A stretch of 64,000 nucleotides of DNA from Streptomyces syringium (lineage in GTDB: Bacteria > Actinomycetota > Actinomycetes > Streptomycetales > Streptomycetaceae), in the NCBI RefSeq assembly GCF_017876625.1, contig NZ_JAGIOH010000001.1, forward strand, positions 3,927,501-3,991,500. The letters run 5' to 3'. Below are positions 43,378 through 53,252 of the stretch, piece after piece (the stretch's first letter is position 1; each line of letters starts with the position of its first letter). The position numbers and the translations under genes were made by a program. The notes beneath the pieces are model-generated. The model did no database searches. It had not been told where the DNA came from and saw nothing but the letters and a program-made list of their open reading frames with translations.

Positions 43378-43777
43378 CGACCCCTCCACCATCGCGCCGC
43401 CGTGCACCTTGTGGACCTTGCCTGGTCGACGGCGGTCCGTGGTGTCGTGCGCCCATCATAGGAATGACCGTCGTGGCTTGTGCACGCACCAGGGGCTGTC
43501 AATCGAGGAGGGCGTACGAGGACGCCGGTCATTTCTCCCCAATTGAGTCGTTCGCTCCCCCTGGCGGGGGCCCGGAGAAGCCGTCCTGGGGTTGGTGACG
43601 GACCTCTCCTGTGGCTGATGGATTTCTGCCGTGGCCGATATACGCCGTTGTCACGGCGGTCCGCTCGGCTCGCGTGGCTCCATTTTCGTCCGTGGTCCGG
43701 TGGTTCGGCCCCGGTGCTCGGGTTGACCGTTCAGGGCTTCGGGTGACCGGCTCGTGCTCTGGGTTGACCGGCTGCGG
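43378..43777. other. Gene-free spacer between metallophosphoesterase and LacI genes
   Basis: No gene seen. GGTTGACCG-like units recur three times between 43720 and 43770, close to the end of the LacI gene. The metallophosphoesterase promoter should lie near 43400-43500; no clear consensus is visible. Confidence 0.5.
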
Positions 43778-44890
43778 TCAGGGCGTGGCGGGGCCGCGCG
43801 GGGGGCTGACGGTGGTGCGCGGCGGGCGGCGCTCGGAGGACGTGCGCACGATCAGCTCCGTCGGTATGACCTGCTCCACCGGCCGCCCGGTGTCGAGCCC
43901 CTCGATGGCGTCGATGAGGAGCTGGACGACGGCCGTGCCGATGCGCCGCGGCTTGAGGGAGAGGGTGGTGACGGGCGGCTCGGTGGTGGCGTAGACCGTG
44001 GACTCGCTGCAGCAGACGAGCAGCAGGTCGTCCGGTACCCGCAGGCCGTAGCGGCGGGCGGCGGCGAGCAGATCGGTGCCGTTGGGGTCGAACAGTCCGT
44101 ACACGGCGTCGGGCCGGTCGGGGCGGGCGAGCAGCCGGTCGGCGGCCACCGCCCCGGCGCAGGGGTCGTGGGCGGGGTACTCCTCGTAGACCGGGTCCTG
44201 GCCGACCCGCTCGCACCAGTGCAGATAGGCGGTGGTGGAGAGCCGGGTGTAGGTGTCGGTGGTGGTGCCGGTGAGCAGCCCGATGCGCCGGGCGCCGGCG
44301 GCGGCCAGGTGGTCGAGGATGCCGAGGACGGCCGCCTCGTGGTCGTTGTCCACCCAGGCGGTGACGGGGAGGGTGCCGGCGGGGCGGCCGTCGGAGACGA
44401 CGGGGATGCCCTGGCGGACCAGGTCGGTGACCACGGGATCGTGGTCGGAGGGGTCGACGACGACGGTGCCGTCGAGGGCGACGTTGGACCACACGTCGTG
44501 ACGGGAGGTCGCGGGGAGGATGACCAGGGCGTAGCCGCGGGCGAGGGCGGCGGAGGTGGCGGCCCTGGCCATCTCGGCGAAGTAGGCGAACTCGGTGAAG
44601 GTGAAAGGTTCATCCCCGTACGTGGTCACGGTCAGGCCGATGAGACCGGACTTGCCCGTGCGGAGGGTGCGGGCCGCGGCCGACGGGCGGTAGCCCAGCC
44701 GGTCGGCGACCTCGCGGACATGGCGTCGGGTCGCGTCCGGTAGCCGGCCCTTGCCGTTGAGCGCGTCGGAGACGGTCGTGATCGACACCCCGGCGGCGGC
44801 GGCCACGTCCCGGATACCCGCACGGCCTTGCCGGCTGCCTCTGCGGGAGAGGTCAGTGCGGCTCACCTGGTGCTTCCCTGCTGCTGTCAT
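43778..44890 (-). CDS. LacI-family regulator
   Basis: 370-aa repressor. The helix-turn-helix and hinge are at about residues 20-75 (GIRDVAAAAGVSITTVSDAL, NGKGRLPDATRRHVREVADR, LGYRPSAAARTLRTGKSGLI). The rest is the sugar-binding periplasmic-type domain (GLFDPNGTDLLAAARRYGLR). ATG at 44890. No sugar transporter or glycosidase gene adjoins it, so the ligand and targets cannot be inferred. Confidence 0.9.
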   Translation of the reverse strand: MTAAGKHQVSRTDLSRRGSRQGRAGIRDVAAAAGVSITTVSDALNGKGRLPDATRRHVREVADRLGYRPSAAARTLRTGKSGLIGLTVTTYGDEPFTFTEFAYFAEMARAATSAALARGYALVILPATSRHDVWSNVALDGTVVVDPSDHDPVVTDLVRQGIPVVSDGRPAGTLPVTAWVDNDHEAAVLGILDHLAAAGARRIGLLTGTTTDTYTRLSTTAYLHWCERVGQDPVYEEYPAHDPCAGAVAADRLLARPDRPDAVYGLFDPNGTDLLAAARRYGLRVPDDLLLVCCSESTVYATTEPPVTTLSLKPRRIGTAVVQLLIDAIEGLDTGRPVEQVIPTELIVRTSSERRPPRTTVSPPRGPATP

Positions 44891-45370
44891 GGCGAGCCGA
44901 TAGTAGGGCTCGGTTGGTCCGTTGGCGGGGATCCGGTTTTCACTGTTGACAGGCACGTTTCTGCACGACCGATTCCCTGTAATGACCATGGAAACAAAGC
45001 CAGTTGGTGGTGTGCATAAGGGGCCGCGCTCCTCTGGTCTCTCCGCCTCTCATGAATGGTTCAGGTCTCGAAGAGGTCTCAACTCACCTTCACGGGGGAT
45101 GCGCGCCACGGCGCCCGCCACCGGCGCACGGGGAAAAGGGGAGCGCTCCCCCGGCGCGTGAAGCCGTGCCGCGCGGAGCCGTGCCGCGCGGATTCGAGCG
45201 GGCGGTCACGGATTCGGGCGGGCCGTGGCCGCCGAGTGCGGCACTCGCACGCGATGCTGGACGCCGCCCGGGGCAATCCTCTTAAGGTGTGCAGTATTCA
45301 TGTCCGCTATTCGTGTGCGCTTTCCCCGTGCGGCGCGCCCGCGCGCACGGGATGTCGAGGAGGACCTGCG
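44891..45370. other. Gene-free spacer upstream of hisC
   Basis: 480 bp between the divergent LacI and hisC genes. It should hold both promoters; several low-complexity CCGTGCCGCGCGG-like repeats occur at 45160-45195. No operator palindrome stands out. Confidence 0.5.
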
Positions 45371-46447
45371 GTGACCGAGAAGACCCCGAAGCTGCGCGCA
45401 GCGCTGGACGGCGTTCCCACCTACAAGCCGGGCAAGCCGGCCGCCGCCGACGGCCCCGTCGCGTACAAGCTGTCCTCCAACGAGAACCCCTACCCGCCGC
45501 TGCCCGGTGTGCTGGAGACCGCGATCGAGGCCGCGGGTTCCCTCAACCGCTACCCCGACATGGCCTGCACGGGCCTGATGCTGGAGCTGGCGGAACGTTT
45601 CGGGGTGCCCGTCACGCACATCGCCACCGGCACCGGCTCGGTCGGCGTCGCACAGCAGTTGATCCAGTCGACGGCGGGCCCCGGCGACGAGGTCATCTAC
45701 GCCTGGCGCTCCTTCGAGGCGTACCCGATCATCACGCAGGTCTCGGGCGCCACGCCCGTGCCGGTGCCGCTGACCGACGGCGATGTGCACGACCTGGACG
45801 CGATGCTCGCGGCGATCACCGACCGGACTCGGCTGATCTTCGTCTGCAACCCCAACAACCCCACCGGCACGGTCGTGCGGCGGGCCGAGCTGGAGTCCTT
45901 CCTGGACCGGGTGCCCGCCGACATCCTGGTGGTGCTCGACGAGGCGTACATCGAGTTCATCCGCGACGAGAACGTCCCCAACGGCATCGACCTCTACCGG
46001 GACCGGCCGAACGTCTGCGTGCTGCGCACCTTCTCGAAGGCGTACGGGCTGGCCGGGCTGCGCGTCGGTTTCGCGATCGCCCATGAGCCGGTCGCGGCGG
46101 CGCTGCGCAAGACGGCCGTGCCGTTCGGGGTGACCCAGCTGGCGCAGGACGCGGCGGTCGCCTCGCTGCGCAGCGAGGACGCGCTGCGCGAGCGGGTGGA
46201 CGCGCTGGTGGGTGAGCGGGCACGGGTGGTCGGCGCGCTGACCGCGCAGGGCTGGACGCTGCCGGAGTCGCAGGCCAACTTCGTCTGGCTGCCGCTGGGG
46301 GAGCGGTCGCAGGACTTCGCGGCCGCGTGCGAGCGCGCGGGTGTGGTCGTACGGCCGTTCCCGGAGGGCGTCCGGGTGACGATCGGCGAGACCGAGGCGA
46401 ACGATCTCTTCGTGCAGACGGCCGAGGCGTTCCGCAAGGAGCTTTAG
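45371..46447 (+). CDS. hisC: Histidinol-phosphate / aromatic aminotransferase
   Basis: 358-aa class I/II PLP aminotransferase. It has [32 protein letters not shown] and the Schiff-base lysine in [16 protein letters not shown], then [12 protein letters not shown]. The subgroup fits actinobacterial HisC/Pat, which transaminates histidinol phosphate or aromatic keto acids; away from the main his operon, the aromatic role is likely. GTG 45371 follows GAGGAGGACC. A perfect 48-bp palindrome lies 10 bp downstream. Lies upstream of cydAB as in S. coelicolor (hisC2). Confidence 0.88.
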   Translation: MTEKTPKLRAALDGVPTYKPGKPAAADGPVAYKLSSNENPYPPLPGVLETAIEAAGSLNRYPDMACTGLMLELAERFGVPVTHIATGTGSVGVAQQLIQSTAGPGDEVIYAWRSFEAYPIITQVSGATPVPVPLTDGDVHDLDAMLAAITDRTRLIFVCNPNNPTGTVVRRAELESFLDRVPADILVVLDEAYIEFIRDENVPNGIDLYRDRPNVCVLRTFSKAYGLAGLRVGFAIAHEPVAAALRKTAVPFGVTQLAQDAAVASLRSEDALRERVDALVGERARVVGALTAQGWTLPESQANFVWLPLGERSQDFAAACERAGVVVRPFPEGVRVTIGETEANDLFVQTAEAFRKEL

Positions 46448-46456
46448 CCCTCCCGA

Positions 46457-46504
46457 CCGGACGGGCTGGTGGTGGCTGAGCTCAGCCACCACCAGCCCGT
46501 CCGG
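46457..46504. repeat. Perfect 48-bp palindrome after hisC
   Basis: CCGGACGGGCTGGTGGTGGC followed by TGAG forms a 24-base arm that pairs with its exact complement with no spacer (centre between 46480 and 46481). It can form a very stable hairpin and act as a terminator. The core GCCGGACGGGCT/AGCCCGTCCGGC is shared with repeats at 49379-49476 and 56305-56367. Confidence 0.9.
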
Positions 46505-46628
46505 CGTTTGAGGACACCGCCGCGCAGCGGTGGTGCGGGGCGGCGTGGGCCGCCCCCCCGGCCCGCTAGGGCCGAACGGTACCCCCCGGTGATTGTCCGA
46601 AAAGCGGGTGCGCCATAATGCTTGTGAA

Positions 46629-46644
46629 TGTGAACGCGTTCACA
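46629..46644. promoter_or_regulatory. Rex operator upstream of cydA
   Basis: TGTGAACGCGTTCACA is a perfect 16-bp palindrome matching the Streptomyces Rex consensus TGTGAACNNNTTCACA in form. Rex senses the NADH/NAD+ ratio and represses cydABCD in S. coelicolor. A plausible -10 (CATAAT, 46614-46619) lies just upstream, so bound Rex would block initiation. Confidence 0.9.
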
Positions 46645-46739
46645 AGCTCGTCTCTTATGCCCTGCTTTCACTGGGGCAAAGGGGTGCAAACCACCGGTGG
46701 CGTGAGTCGCCGGTGTCGCAAGAGGCAAGGAGAGACCAC

Positions 46740-48314
46740 GTGGACCTGGCTCTGGCGCCGGAAACGCTGGCGCGCTGGCAATTCGGTATCACCACCGTTT
46801 ACCACTACCTCTTCGTACCGCTCACGATCAGCCTGGCGGCCATGACCGCCGGGCTGGAGACGGCGTGGGTGCGCACCGGCAAGGAGAAGTACTTCCACGC
46901 CACGAAGTTCTGGGGAAAGCTCTTCCTCATCAACATCGCGATGGGCGTGGTCACCGGCATCGTGCAGGAGTTCCAGTTCGGCATGAACTGGTCGGACTAC
47001 TCCCGGTTCGTCGGTGATGTCTTCGGGGCGCCGCTCGCGATGGAGGCCCTGCTGGCCTTCTTCTTCGAGTCCACCTTCATCGGGCTGTGGATCTTCGGCT
47101 GGGACAAGCTGCCGAAGAAGATCCACTGCGCGTGCATCTGGATCGTCGCCGTCGGCACGATCCTCTCCTCGTACTTCATCCTGGCCGCGAACTCCTGGAT
47201 GCAGCACCCCGTCGGCTACGTCATAGACAAGGCGACCGGCAAGGCCCAGCTCACCGACATCTGGGCGGTGATGACGCAGAACACCACTCTCGTCGTGGTC
47301 TTCCACACCCTCACCGCCGCCTTCCTCACCGGCGGCGCGTTCGTGGTCGGCATCGCCTCGCTCCATCTGTGGCGCGCCAAGCGCAAGCAGCTGCGCGGCG
47401 AGGAGCTGGGCGAGAAGCAGCGGCACCAGATCGGCGCGATGCGGGCCTCGCTGCGCGTCGGGCTCGTCGTCGCGGTCATCGCCGGGCTCGGCACCGCCAT
47501 CAGCGGTGACAGCCTCGGCAAGGTGATGTTCGAGCAGCAGCCGATGAAGATGGCCGCCGCCGAGGCCCTGTGGGAGACCAAGGCACCGGCGCCGTTCTCG
47601 GTGTTCGCGGTCGGCGATGTCTCCAAGGGCCACAACAGCGTCGAGATAGAGATCCCCGGCCTGCTCTCCTTCCTCTCCCACAGCAACTTCACCGACCCGG
47701 TCCCCGGCATCAACGACATCGCCGCACGGGAGGCCGCCCTCTACGGCGGCGAGCCCGAGGACTACATCCCCAGCATCTTCATGACCTTCTGGGGCTTCCG
47801 CCTCATGATCGGCTTCGGGATGACGTCGTTCGTGGCCGCGCTCATCGGGCTGTGGACCACGCGCAAGAAGTTCTGGCTCGCGCCGCGGTTCCGCACGGGC
47901 GAGAACGAGGTCCCGCGGCTGATGCTGACGCGGACCCGCGAGATGAGCCCGTTCTTCACCACCTGGTCCTGGCGCATCGGCATCCTCACCATGGGCTTCC
48001 CGCTGATCGCCAACTCCTTCGGCTGGATCTTCACCGAGATGGGCCGCCAGCCGTGGGCCGTCTACGGGCTGATGAAGACCGGCACCGCGGTCTCGCCCGG
48101 CGTCAGCCAGACCGAGGTCCTCGTCTCCATGGGCATCTTCACGCTGCTGTACGGGATCCTCGCCGTCGTCGAGGTGAAGCTGCTGGTGAAGTACGCCACG
48201 GCCGGCCCGGACACCGATGAGAAGCCGCCCACGAAGGACCCGAGGCTGCGGCTCCCCTCGCCGGGGGCCGGCGAGCCCGAGGACGCCGACAAGCCGATGA
48301 CCTTCGCGTACTGA
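46740..48314 (+). CDS. cydA: Cytochrome bd oxidase subunit I
   Basis: 524-aa membrane subunit of the terminal oxidase that reduces oxygen with quinol electrons, giving fitness at low oxygen. It has nine or so helices. Haem ligand His22 lies in FGITTVYHYLFVPLTIS; the glutamates of the haem d site are in MEALLAFFFESTFIGLWIFG; and the short Q-loop (type S) region is GRQPWAVYGLMKTGTAVSPG. GTG at 46740 is chosen because AAGGAGAG lies eight bases before and the family starts here. Repressed by Rex. It is 24 bp before cydB. Confidence 0.97.
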   Translation: MDLALAPETLARWQFGITTVYHYLFVPLTISLAAMTAGLETAWVRTGKEKYFHATKFWGKLFLINIAMGVVTGIVQEFQFGMNWSDYSRFVGDVFGAPLAMEALLAFFFESTFIGLWIFGWDKLPKKIHCACIWIVAVGTILSSYFILAANSWMQHPVGYVIDKATGKAQLTDIWAVMTQNTTLVVVFHTLTAAFLTGGAFVVGIASLHLWRAKRKQLRGEELGEKQRHQIGAMRASLRVGLVVAVIAGLGTAISGDSLGKVMFEQQPMKMAAAEALWETKAPAPFSVFAVGDVSKGHNSVEIEIPGLLSFLSHSNFTDPVPGINDIAAREAALYGGEPEDYIPSIFMTFWGFRLMIGFGMTSFVAALIGLWTTRKKFWLAPRFRTGENEVPRLMLTRTREMSPFFTTWSWRIGILTMGFPLIANSFGWIFTEMGRQPWAVYGLMKTGTAVSPGVSQTEVLVSMGIFTLLYGILAVVEVKLLVKYATAGPDTDEKPPTKDPRLRLPSPGAGEPEDADKPMTFAY

Positions 48315-48338
48315 CGCGGCGGAACGGAGACACCGACC

Positions 48339-49343
48339 ATGCACCTCCACGACCTCTGGTTCCTGCTGATCGCCGTCCTGTGGACGGGCTACTTCTTCCT
48401 CGAGGGCTTCGACTTCGGCATCGGCGTCCTGACCAAGCTCCTCGCCCGGGACCGCACGGAACGCCGGGTACTGATCAACACCATCGGGCCCGTCTGGGAC
48501 GGCAACGAGGTCTGGCTGATCACCGCGGTCGGCGCGACCTTCGCCGCCTTCCCCGACTGGTACGCCACCCTCTTCAGCAGCTTCTACCTGCCGTTCCTGC
48601 TCATCCTGGTCTGTCTGATCCTGCGCGGCGTCGCCTTCGAGTACCGCCACAAGCGCACGGGCGAGCGCTGGCAGCTGAACTGGGAGCACGCGATCTTCTG
48701 GTGCTCGCTGCTGCCCGCCTTCGTGTGGGGCGTCCTCTTCGCCAACATCGTGCGCGGGGTGCCGATCGGGCGGGACAAGAACTTCGCCGGTGACGTGCTC
48801 GACCTGCTGAACCCCTACGCCCTGCTGGGCGGTGCCCTCACGCTCGTGCTCTTCACCTTCCACGGCGCGGTCTTCGCGACGCTGAAGACGGTCGGCGACA
48901 TCCGGCACCGGGCGCGGTCCCGGGCGACCGTCCTCGGCATGACCTCCGGCGTCCTCGCCGTGACCTTCCTCGGCTGGACGCAGATCGAGTCCGGCAACGG
49001 CCGCAGCCTCGTCGCGCTGATCGTCGCCGGGGCGGCCCTGATCGCGGCGCTGGCCATGAACCACTTCGGGCGGGAGGGCTGGACCTTCGCCTTCTCCGGG
49101 GTGACCGTTGCGGCCGTCTTCGCGCTGCTCTTCCTCGCGCTCTTCCCCGACGTCATGCCGTCGTCGCTGGACCCGGCCTGGAACCTCACGGCGGCGAACG
49201 CGTCCTCCAGCCCGTACACGTTGAAGATCATGTCGTGGGTCGCGGTGCCGATGACGCCGCTGATCATCGGCTATCAGGCGTGGACGTACTGGGTCTTCCG
49301 GAAGCGGATCGGCACCCAGCACATCCCCGCTGCCGCGGCGTAG
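48339..49343 (+). CDS. cydB: Cytochrome bd oxidase subunit II
   Basis: 334-aa partner of CydA. It starts MHLHDLWFLLIAVLWTGYFF, LEGFDFGIGVL, the CydB signature, and has about eight to nine helices, FVWGVLFANIVRGVPI and LGGALTLVLFTFHGAVF among them. Full length for the actinobacterial form. Same operon as cydA; followed by a repeat that may terminate or process the message before cydDC. Confidence 0.96.
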   Translation: MHLHDLWFLLIAVLWTGYFFLEGFDFGIGVLTKLLARDRTERRVLINTIGPVWDGNEVWLITAVGATFAAFPDWYATLFSSFYLPFLLILVCLILRGVAFEYRHKRTGERWQLNWEHAIFWCSLLPAFVWGVLFANIVRGVPIGRDKNFAGDVLDLLNPYALLGGALTLVLFTFHGAVFATLKTVGDIRHRARSRATVLGMTSGVLAVTFLGWTQIESGNGRSLVALIVAGAALIAALAMNHFGREGWTFAFSGVTVAAVFALLFLALFPDVMPSSLDPAWNLTAANASSSPYTLKIMSWVAVPMTPLIIGYQAWTYWVFRKRIGTQHIPAAAA

Positions 49344-49378
49344 GCCGTGTCCGGCCGCACCCCCGCTGCGCGCTGGTG

Positions 49379-49476
49379 TCCTCAATCGCCGGACGGGCTG
49401 CTGTGCTGTGTCCACAATCGCCGGACCGGCTTGGCGGCTGAGGCCGGCCACAACAAGCCCGTCCGGCGATTGAGGA
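49379..49476. repeat. Inverted repeat of the GCCGGACGGGCT family after cydB
   Basis: A 21-base arm (TCCTCAATCGCCGGACGGGCT, shown here as 49379-49399) pairs with 49456-49476. The 56-base interior contains a second, diverged copy (ACAATCGCCGGACCGGCTT). This composite suggests insertion of one repeat into another. It lies between cydB and cydDC. Confidence 0.85.
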
Positions 49477-49642
49477 CGCGCCCGCAGGGCGCCCGCCGCA
49501 GGCGGGTAAGACGGCCGGTAGTCGAGGACCCGCCGGCCAGGCGAGAGGCGCCCGCCGCCGCAGGCGGCAAGACGGCCCGCAGCCGAAGAACCGACAGATG
49601 AGCCACCGGGGCCACCGATCCCGCAGTGAGGACTGATCGCGC

Positions 49643-52600
49643 ATGAAGCCCGTCGACCCACGACTGCTCAGGTACGCCGCCGCGACCCGCTTCTTCCTGG
49701 CTGCCTCCGTCGTGCTCGGACTGGCGGGGGCCGGTCTGGTCATCGCCCAGGCGATGCTGGTCGCCGAGGTGGTGACCGGGGCCTTCCAGCACGGGCGCAC
49801 CACCGCTGACCTGGCCACGCCGCTCGTCCTGCTGGCGGCCGTGGCCGTCGGCCGGGCGGCCGTGTCCTGGCTCACCGAGCTGGCCGCGCACCGCGCGAGC
49901 GCGGCGGTCAAGTCCGAGCTGCGCGGGCGGCTGCTCGCGCACGCGACCCGGCTCGGGCCCTCCTGGATCGCCACGCGGCGCACCGGGGAGCTGACCGCGC
50001 TCGCCACGCGCGGAGTCGACGCCCTCGACGACTACTTCGCCCGCTATCTGCCCCAGCTCGGCCTCGCGGTCGTGGTGCCCGTCGCGGTGCTCGCCCGTGT
50101 CGTCACCGCCGACTGGGTCTCGGCGCTCGTCATCGTCCTCACGCTGCCGCTGATCCCCCTCTTCATGGTCCTCATCGGGTGGGCCACCCAGTCCCGGATG
50201 GACAAGCAGTGGCGGCTGCTGTCCCGGCTCTCCGGGCACTTTCTCGACGTCGTCGCCGGGCTGCCCACCCTGAAGGTCTTCGGGCGGGCCAAGGCGCAGG
50301 CCGAGTCGATCCGCGCCATCACCGCCGACTACCGGCGCGCGACGCTGCGCACGCTGCGCCTCGCCTTCCTCTCCTCCTTCGCCCTGGAACTGCTGGCCAC
50401 GGTGTCGGTCGCGCTCGTCGCGGTCGGGATCGGCATGCGGCTCGTGCACGGCGAACTCGACCTCTACACCGGTCTGATGGTGCTGGTCCTGGCGCCCGAG
50501 GCGTATCTGCCGCTGCGGCAGGTGGGCGCGCAGTACCACGCGGCGGCGGAGGGGCTGGCCGCCGCCGACGAGGTCTTCGCCGTCCTGGAGACCGAGCCCG
50601 CCCCGGCCGGGACCCGGTCCGCGCCGGACGCCCGGAGCGCGGCGCTGAGCGTCGAGGGACTCGTGGTGCGGCACGCGGGGCGGGCCGAACCGTCGCTGCC
50701 CGAGGTCTCGTTCGAGGTGCGGCCCGGGGAGACGGTCGCGCTCGTGGGGCCGAGCGGCGCCGGCAAGACGACCCTGCTGAACGTGCTGCTGGGCTTCGCG
50801 CGGCCCACGGCCGGGCGGGTGTGCGTGGGCGGTGCGGATCTGTCATCGCTCTCCCCCGAAAGCTGGCGGGACCAGGTGGCCTGGGTCCCGCAACGGCCCC
50901 GTCTGTTCGCCGGAACGGTCGCCGAGAACGTCCGGCTGGCGCGGCCGGACGCCACGGACGCGCAGGTGCGGGACGCACTGCGGGCGGCCGGTGCGCTCGA
51001 CTTCGTCTCCATGCTGCACCAGGGCACTGACACCCGCCTCGGCGAGGACGGCGCCGGGCTCTCCGCCGGTCAGCGCCAACGCCTCGCGCTGGCCCGGGCG
51101 TTCCTCGCGGACCGTCCCGTGCTGCTGCTCGACGAACCGACGGCGAGCCTGGACGGCGAGACGGAAGCCGCCGTGGTGGAGGCCGTGCGCCGGCTGGCCG
51201 AAGGCCGCACGGTGCTGCTGGTCGCCCACCGGCCGGCGCTGCTGTCGGTCGCGGACCGGGTGGTCCGACTGCCGTTGGCCTCCGGCCCGGTTTCCCGCCC
51301 CGAGGGTGGCCTTGTCGACAACCTGTCCGCCGCGTCGGCCGAACGGGGCGAGGACGCGGCTCCCGGCGAGCCCGGCGCGGTGGCCGACCGCCCGGCAGTG
51401 GTGGGTCCGGCCACACCGGCCGGCCACGGTGGCGGCGTGGCCCCCGCCGACGGCGACCGGGCGGCCGCGCCCGCCGGGCACCGGCCCCTCGTTCGGGTGC
51501 GGGCCGCCGGCAGGCCCTGGTGGGGGCGGTTCGGGCTGGCGTTGTTGCTCGGGAGCCTCGCGCTCGGGAGTGCCGTCGGGCTGATGGGGGTGTCCGGGTG
51601 GCTGATCTCGCGGGCCTCCGAGCAGCCGCCGGTGCTCTATCTGATGGTCGCCGTCACCGCGACCCGCGCGTTCGGGATCGGCCGGGCCGTCTTCCGCTAC
51701 GCCGAGCGCCTGGTCTCGCACGACGCCGTGCTGCGCGCCCTCGCGGGGCTGCGGGTCGCGGTGTACCGGCGCCTGGAGCGGCTGGCCCCGGCGGGGCTGC
51801 GGGAGACGCGCCGCGGTGATCTGCTGTCGCGGCTCGTCGCGGACGTGGACGAGTTGCAGGACTACTTCCTGCGCTGGCTGCTGCCGCTCGGGGCGGCCGT
51901 CGTCGTCGGTGCCGCCTCGGTGGGGTTCACCGCGTGGCTGCTGCCGGAGGCGGGCGCGGTGCTCGCCGTCGGGCTGCTGGCCGCCGGGGTGGCCGTGCCC
52001 GCGCTGTCGGCGGCGGTCGCCCGGCGTGCCGAGCGGCGGCTGGCGCCCGCGCGCGGCGCGCTGGCGACGCAGGTGGTCGATCTGCTGGCCGGGGCACCGG
52101 AGTTGACGGCGGCGGGAGCGATGCCGGCCCGGCTGGCCGAGGCGGGGCGCGCCGACGGGGTGCTCACCGGCATCGCCCGGCGCGCATCGGCGGCGGGGGC
52201 GCTCGGCGCGGGGCTGTCCGCCCTCGCCTGCGGGCTGACCGTGGCCGCCGCGGCCTGGGCGGGTGTGGAGGCCGTGCACGACGGCCGGCTCGGCGGGCTG
52301 TGGCTGGCGGTCGTCGTGCTGATGCCGCTGGCGGCCTTCGAGGCGGTGTCGGCGCTGCCGCTCGCGGTGCGCCACCGGCAGCGTGTGCGCCGCTCCGCCG
52401 AGCGGGTGTACGAGGTGCTGGACGCCCCCCTGCCCGTACGGGACGGCTCGCGGCCCGCGCCGCGGTCCCCGTTCCCGCTGCGCGTCACGGAGTTGACCGC
52501 GCGCTACCCGGGGCAGGACGTGCCGGCCCTGGACGGGCTGTCGATGGAGCTGGTGCCGGGCCGCCGGGTCGCGGTCGTGGGCCGGTCCGGTTCGGGCAAG

Positions 52601-53242
52601 ACCACGCTCGCCCAGGTGCTGCTGCGCTTCCTGGACGCCGAGTCCGGCGCGTACACCCTCGCGGGCGAGGACGCGGCCGCCATGGACGGCGACGCCCTGC
52701 GGCGTCTGGTGGGGCTGTGCGCGCAGGACGCGCACCTCTTCGACAGCTCGGTGCGGGAGAACCTGCGGCTCGCGCGGCCGGACGCGGACGAGGCGGAGCT
52801 GCGCGCCGCGCTGCGGGCAGCGCGGCTGCTGGAGTGGGTGGACTCGCTGCCGCAGGGGCTCGACACCCTCGTCGGCGAGCACGGGGCGCGGATGTCCGGC
52901 GGCCAGCGGCAGCGGCTCGCGCTGGCCCGGGCGCTGCTCGCGGACTTCCCCGTGCTGGTGCTGGACGAGCCCGCCGAGCACCTCGACCTGCCGACCGCCG
53001 ACGCGCTGACCGCCGATCTGCTGGCGGCCACCGAGGGGCGTACGACGGTGCTGATCACGCACCGGCTGGCCGGGCTGGCGGCGGTCGACGAGGTGATCGT
53101 GCTGGAGCGGGGCCGGGCGGTGCAGCGGGGGACGTACGAGGAGCTGGCGGCATTCGACGGCCCGTTCCGCCGGATGCTGGAGCGGGAACTGGTGGCGGAC
53201 ACCAGCGGCAACGCTCTTTCCCTGACAAATGGGACTTACTAG
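49643..53242 (+). CDS. cydDC: Fused CydD-CydC ABC transporter (cysteine/glutathione exporter)
   Basis: 1199-aa fusion of two half transporters that exports reductant and is needed for assembly of cytochrome bd. First half: six helices then Walker A GPSGAGKTT, signature LSAGQRQRLALARAF, Walker B VLLLDEPTASLD. A low-complexity linker follows (about residues 550-615). Second half: six helices, GRSGSGKTT, MSGGQRQRLALARALL, VLVLDEPAEHLD. The single-gene fusion is usual in Streptomyces. Located 299 bp after cydB. Confidence 0.95.
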   Translation: MKPVDPRLLRYAAATRFFLAASVVLGLAGAGLVIAQAMLVAEVVTGAFQHGRTTADLATPLVLLAAVAVGRAAVSWLTELAAHRASAAVKSELRGRLLAHATRLGPSWIATRRTGELTALATRGVDALDDYFARYLPQLGLAVVVPVAVLARVVTADWVSALVIVLTLPLIPLFMVLIGWATQSRMDKQWRLLSRLSGHFLDVVAGLPTLKVFGRAKAQAESIRAITADYRRATLRTLRLAFLSSFALELLATVSVALVAVGIGMRLVHGELDLYTGLMVLVLAPEAYLPLRQVGAQYHAAAEGLAAADEVFAVLETEPAPAGTRSAPDARSAALSVEGLVVRHAGRAEPSLPEVSFEVRPGETVALVGPSGAGKTTLLNVLLGFARPTAGRVCVGGADLSSLSPESWRDQVAWVPQRPRLFAGTVAENVRLARPDATDAQVRDALRAAGALDFVSMLHQGTDTRLGEDGAGLSAGQRQRLALARAFLADRPVLLLDEPTASLDGETEAAVVEAVRRLAEGRTVLLVAHRPALLSVADRVVRLPLASGPVSRPEGGLVDNLSAASAERGEDAAPGEPGAVADRPAVVGPATPAGHGGGVAPADGDRAAAPAGHRPLVRVRAAGRPWWGRFGLALLLGSLALGSAVGLMGVSGWLISRASEQPPVLYLMVAVTATRAFGIGRAVFRYAERLVSHDAVLRALAGLRVAVYRRLERLAPAGLRETRRGDLLSRLVADVDELQDYFLRWLLPLGAAVVVGAASVGFTAWLLPEAGAVLAVGLLAAGVAVPALSAAVARRAERRLAPARGALATQVVDLLAGAPELTAAGAMPARLAEAGRADGVLTGIARRASAAGALGAGLSALACGLTVAAAAWAGVEAVHDGRLGGLWLAVVVLMPLAAFEAVSALPLAVRHRQRVRRSAERVYEVLDAPLPVRDGSRPAPRSPFPLRVTELTARYPGQDVPALDGLSMELVPGRRVAVVGRSGSGKTTLAQVLLRFLDAESGAYTLAGEDAAAMDGDALRRLVGLCAQDAHLFDSSVRENLRLARPDADEAELRAALRAARLLEWVDSLPQGLDTLVGEHGARMSGGQRQRLALARALLADFPVLVLDEPAEHLDLPTADALTADLLAATEGRTTVLITHRLAGLAAVDEVIVLERGRAVQRGTYEELAAFDGPFRRMLERELVADTSGNALSLTNGTY

Positions 53243-53252
53243 GCTCAGGGGC

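Noticed and set aside
44946-44983. Promoter with TTGACA and TGTAAT upstream of the LacI gene
   Set aside because: The spacing is about 26 bp, too long for a sigma-70 type promoter, and the orientation does not suit the leftward LacI gene.
46668-49661. 997-codon open frame on the minus strand
   Set aside because: It lies opposite cydA and cydB, which are certain. Low-complexity composition marks it as a shadow frame.
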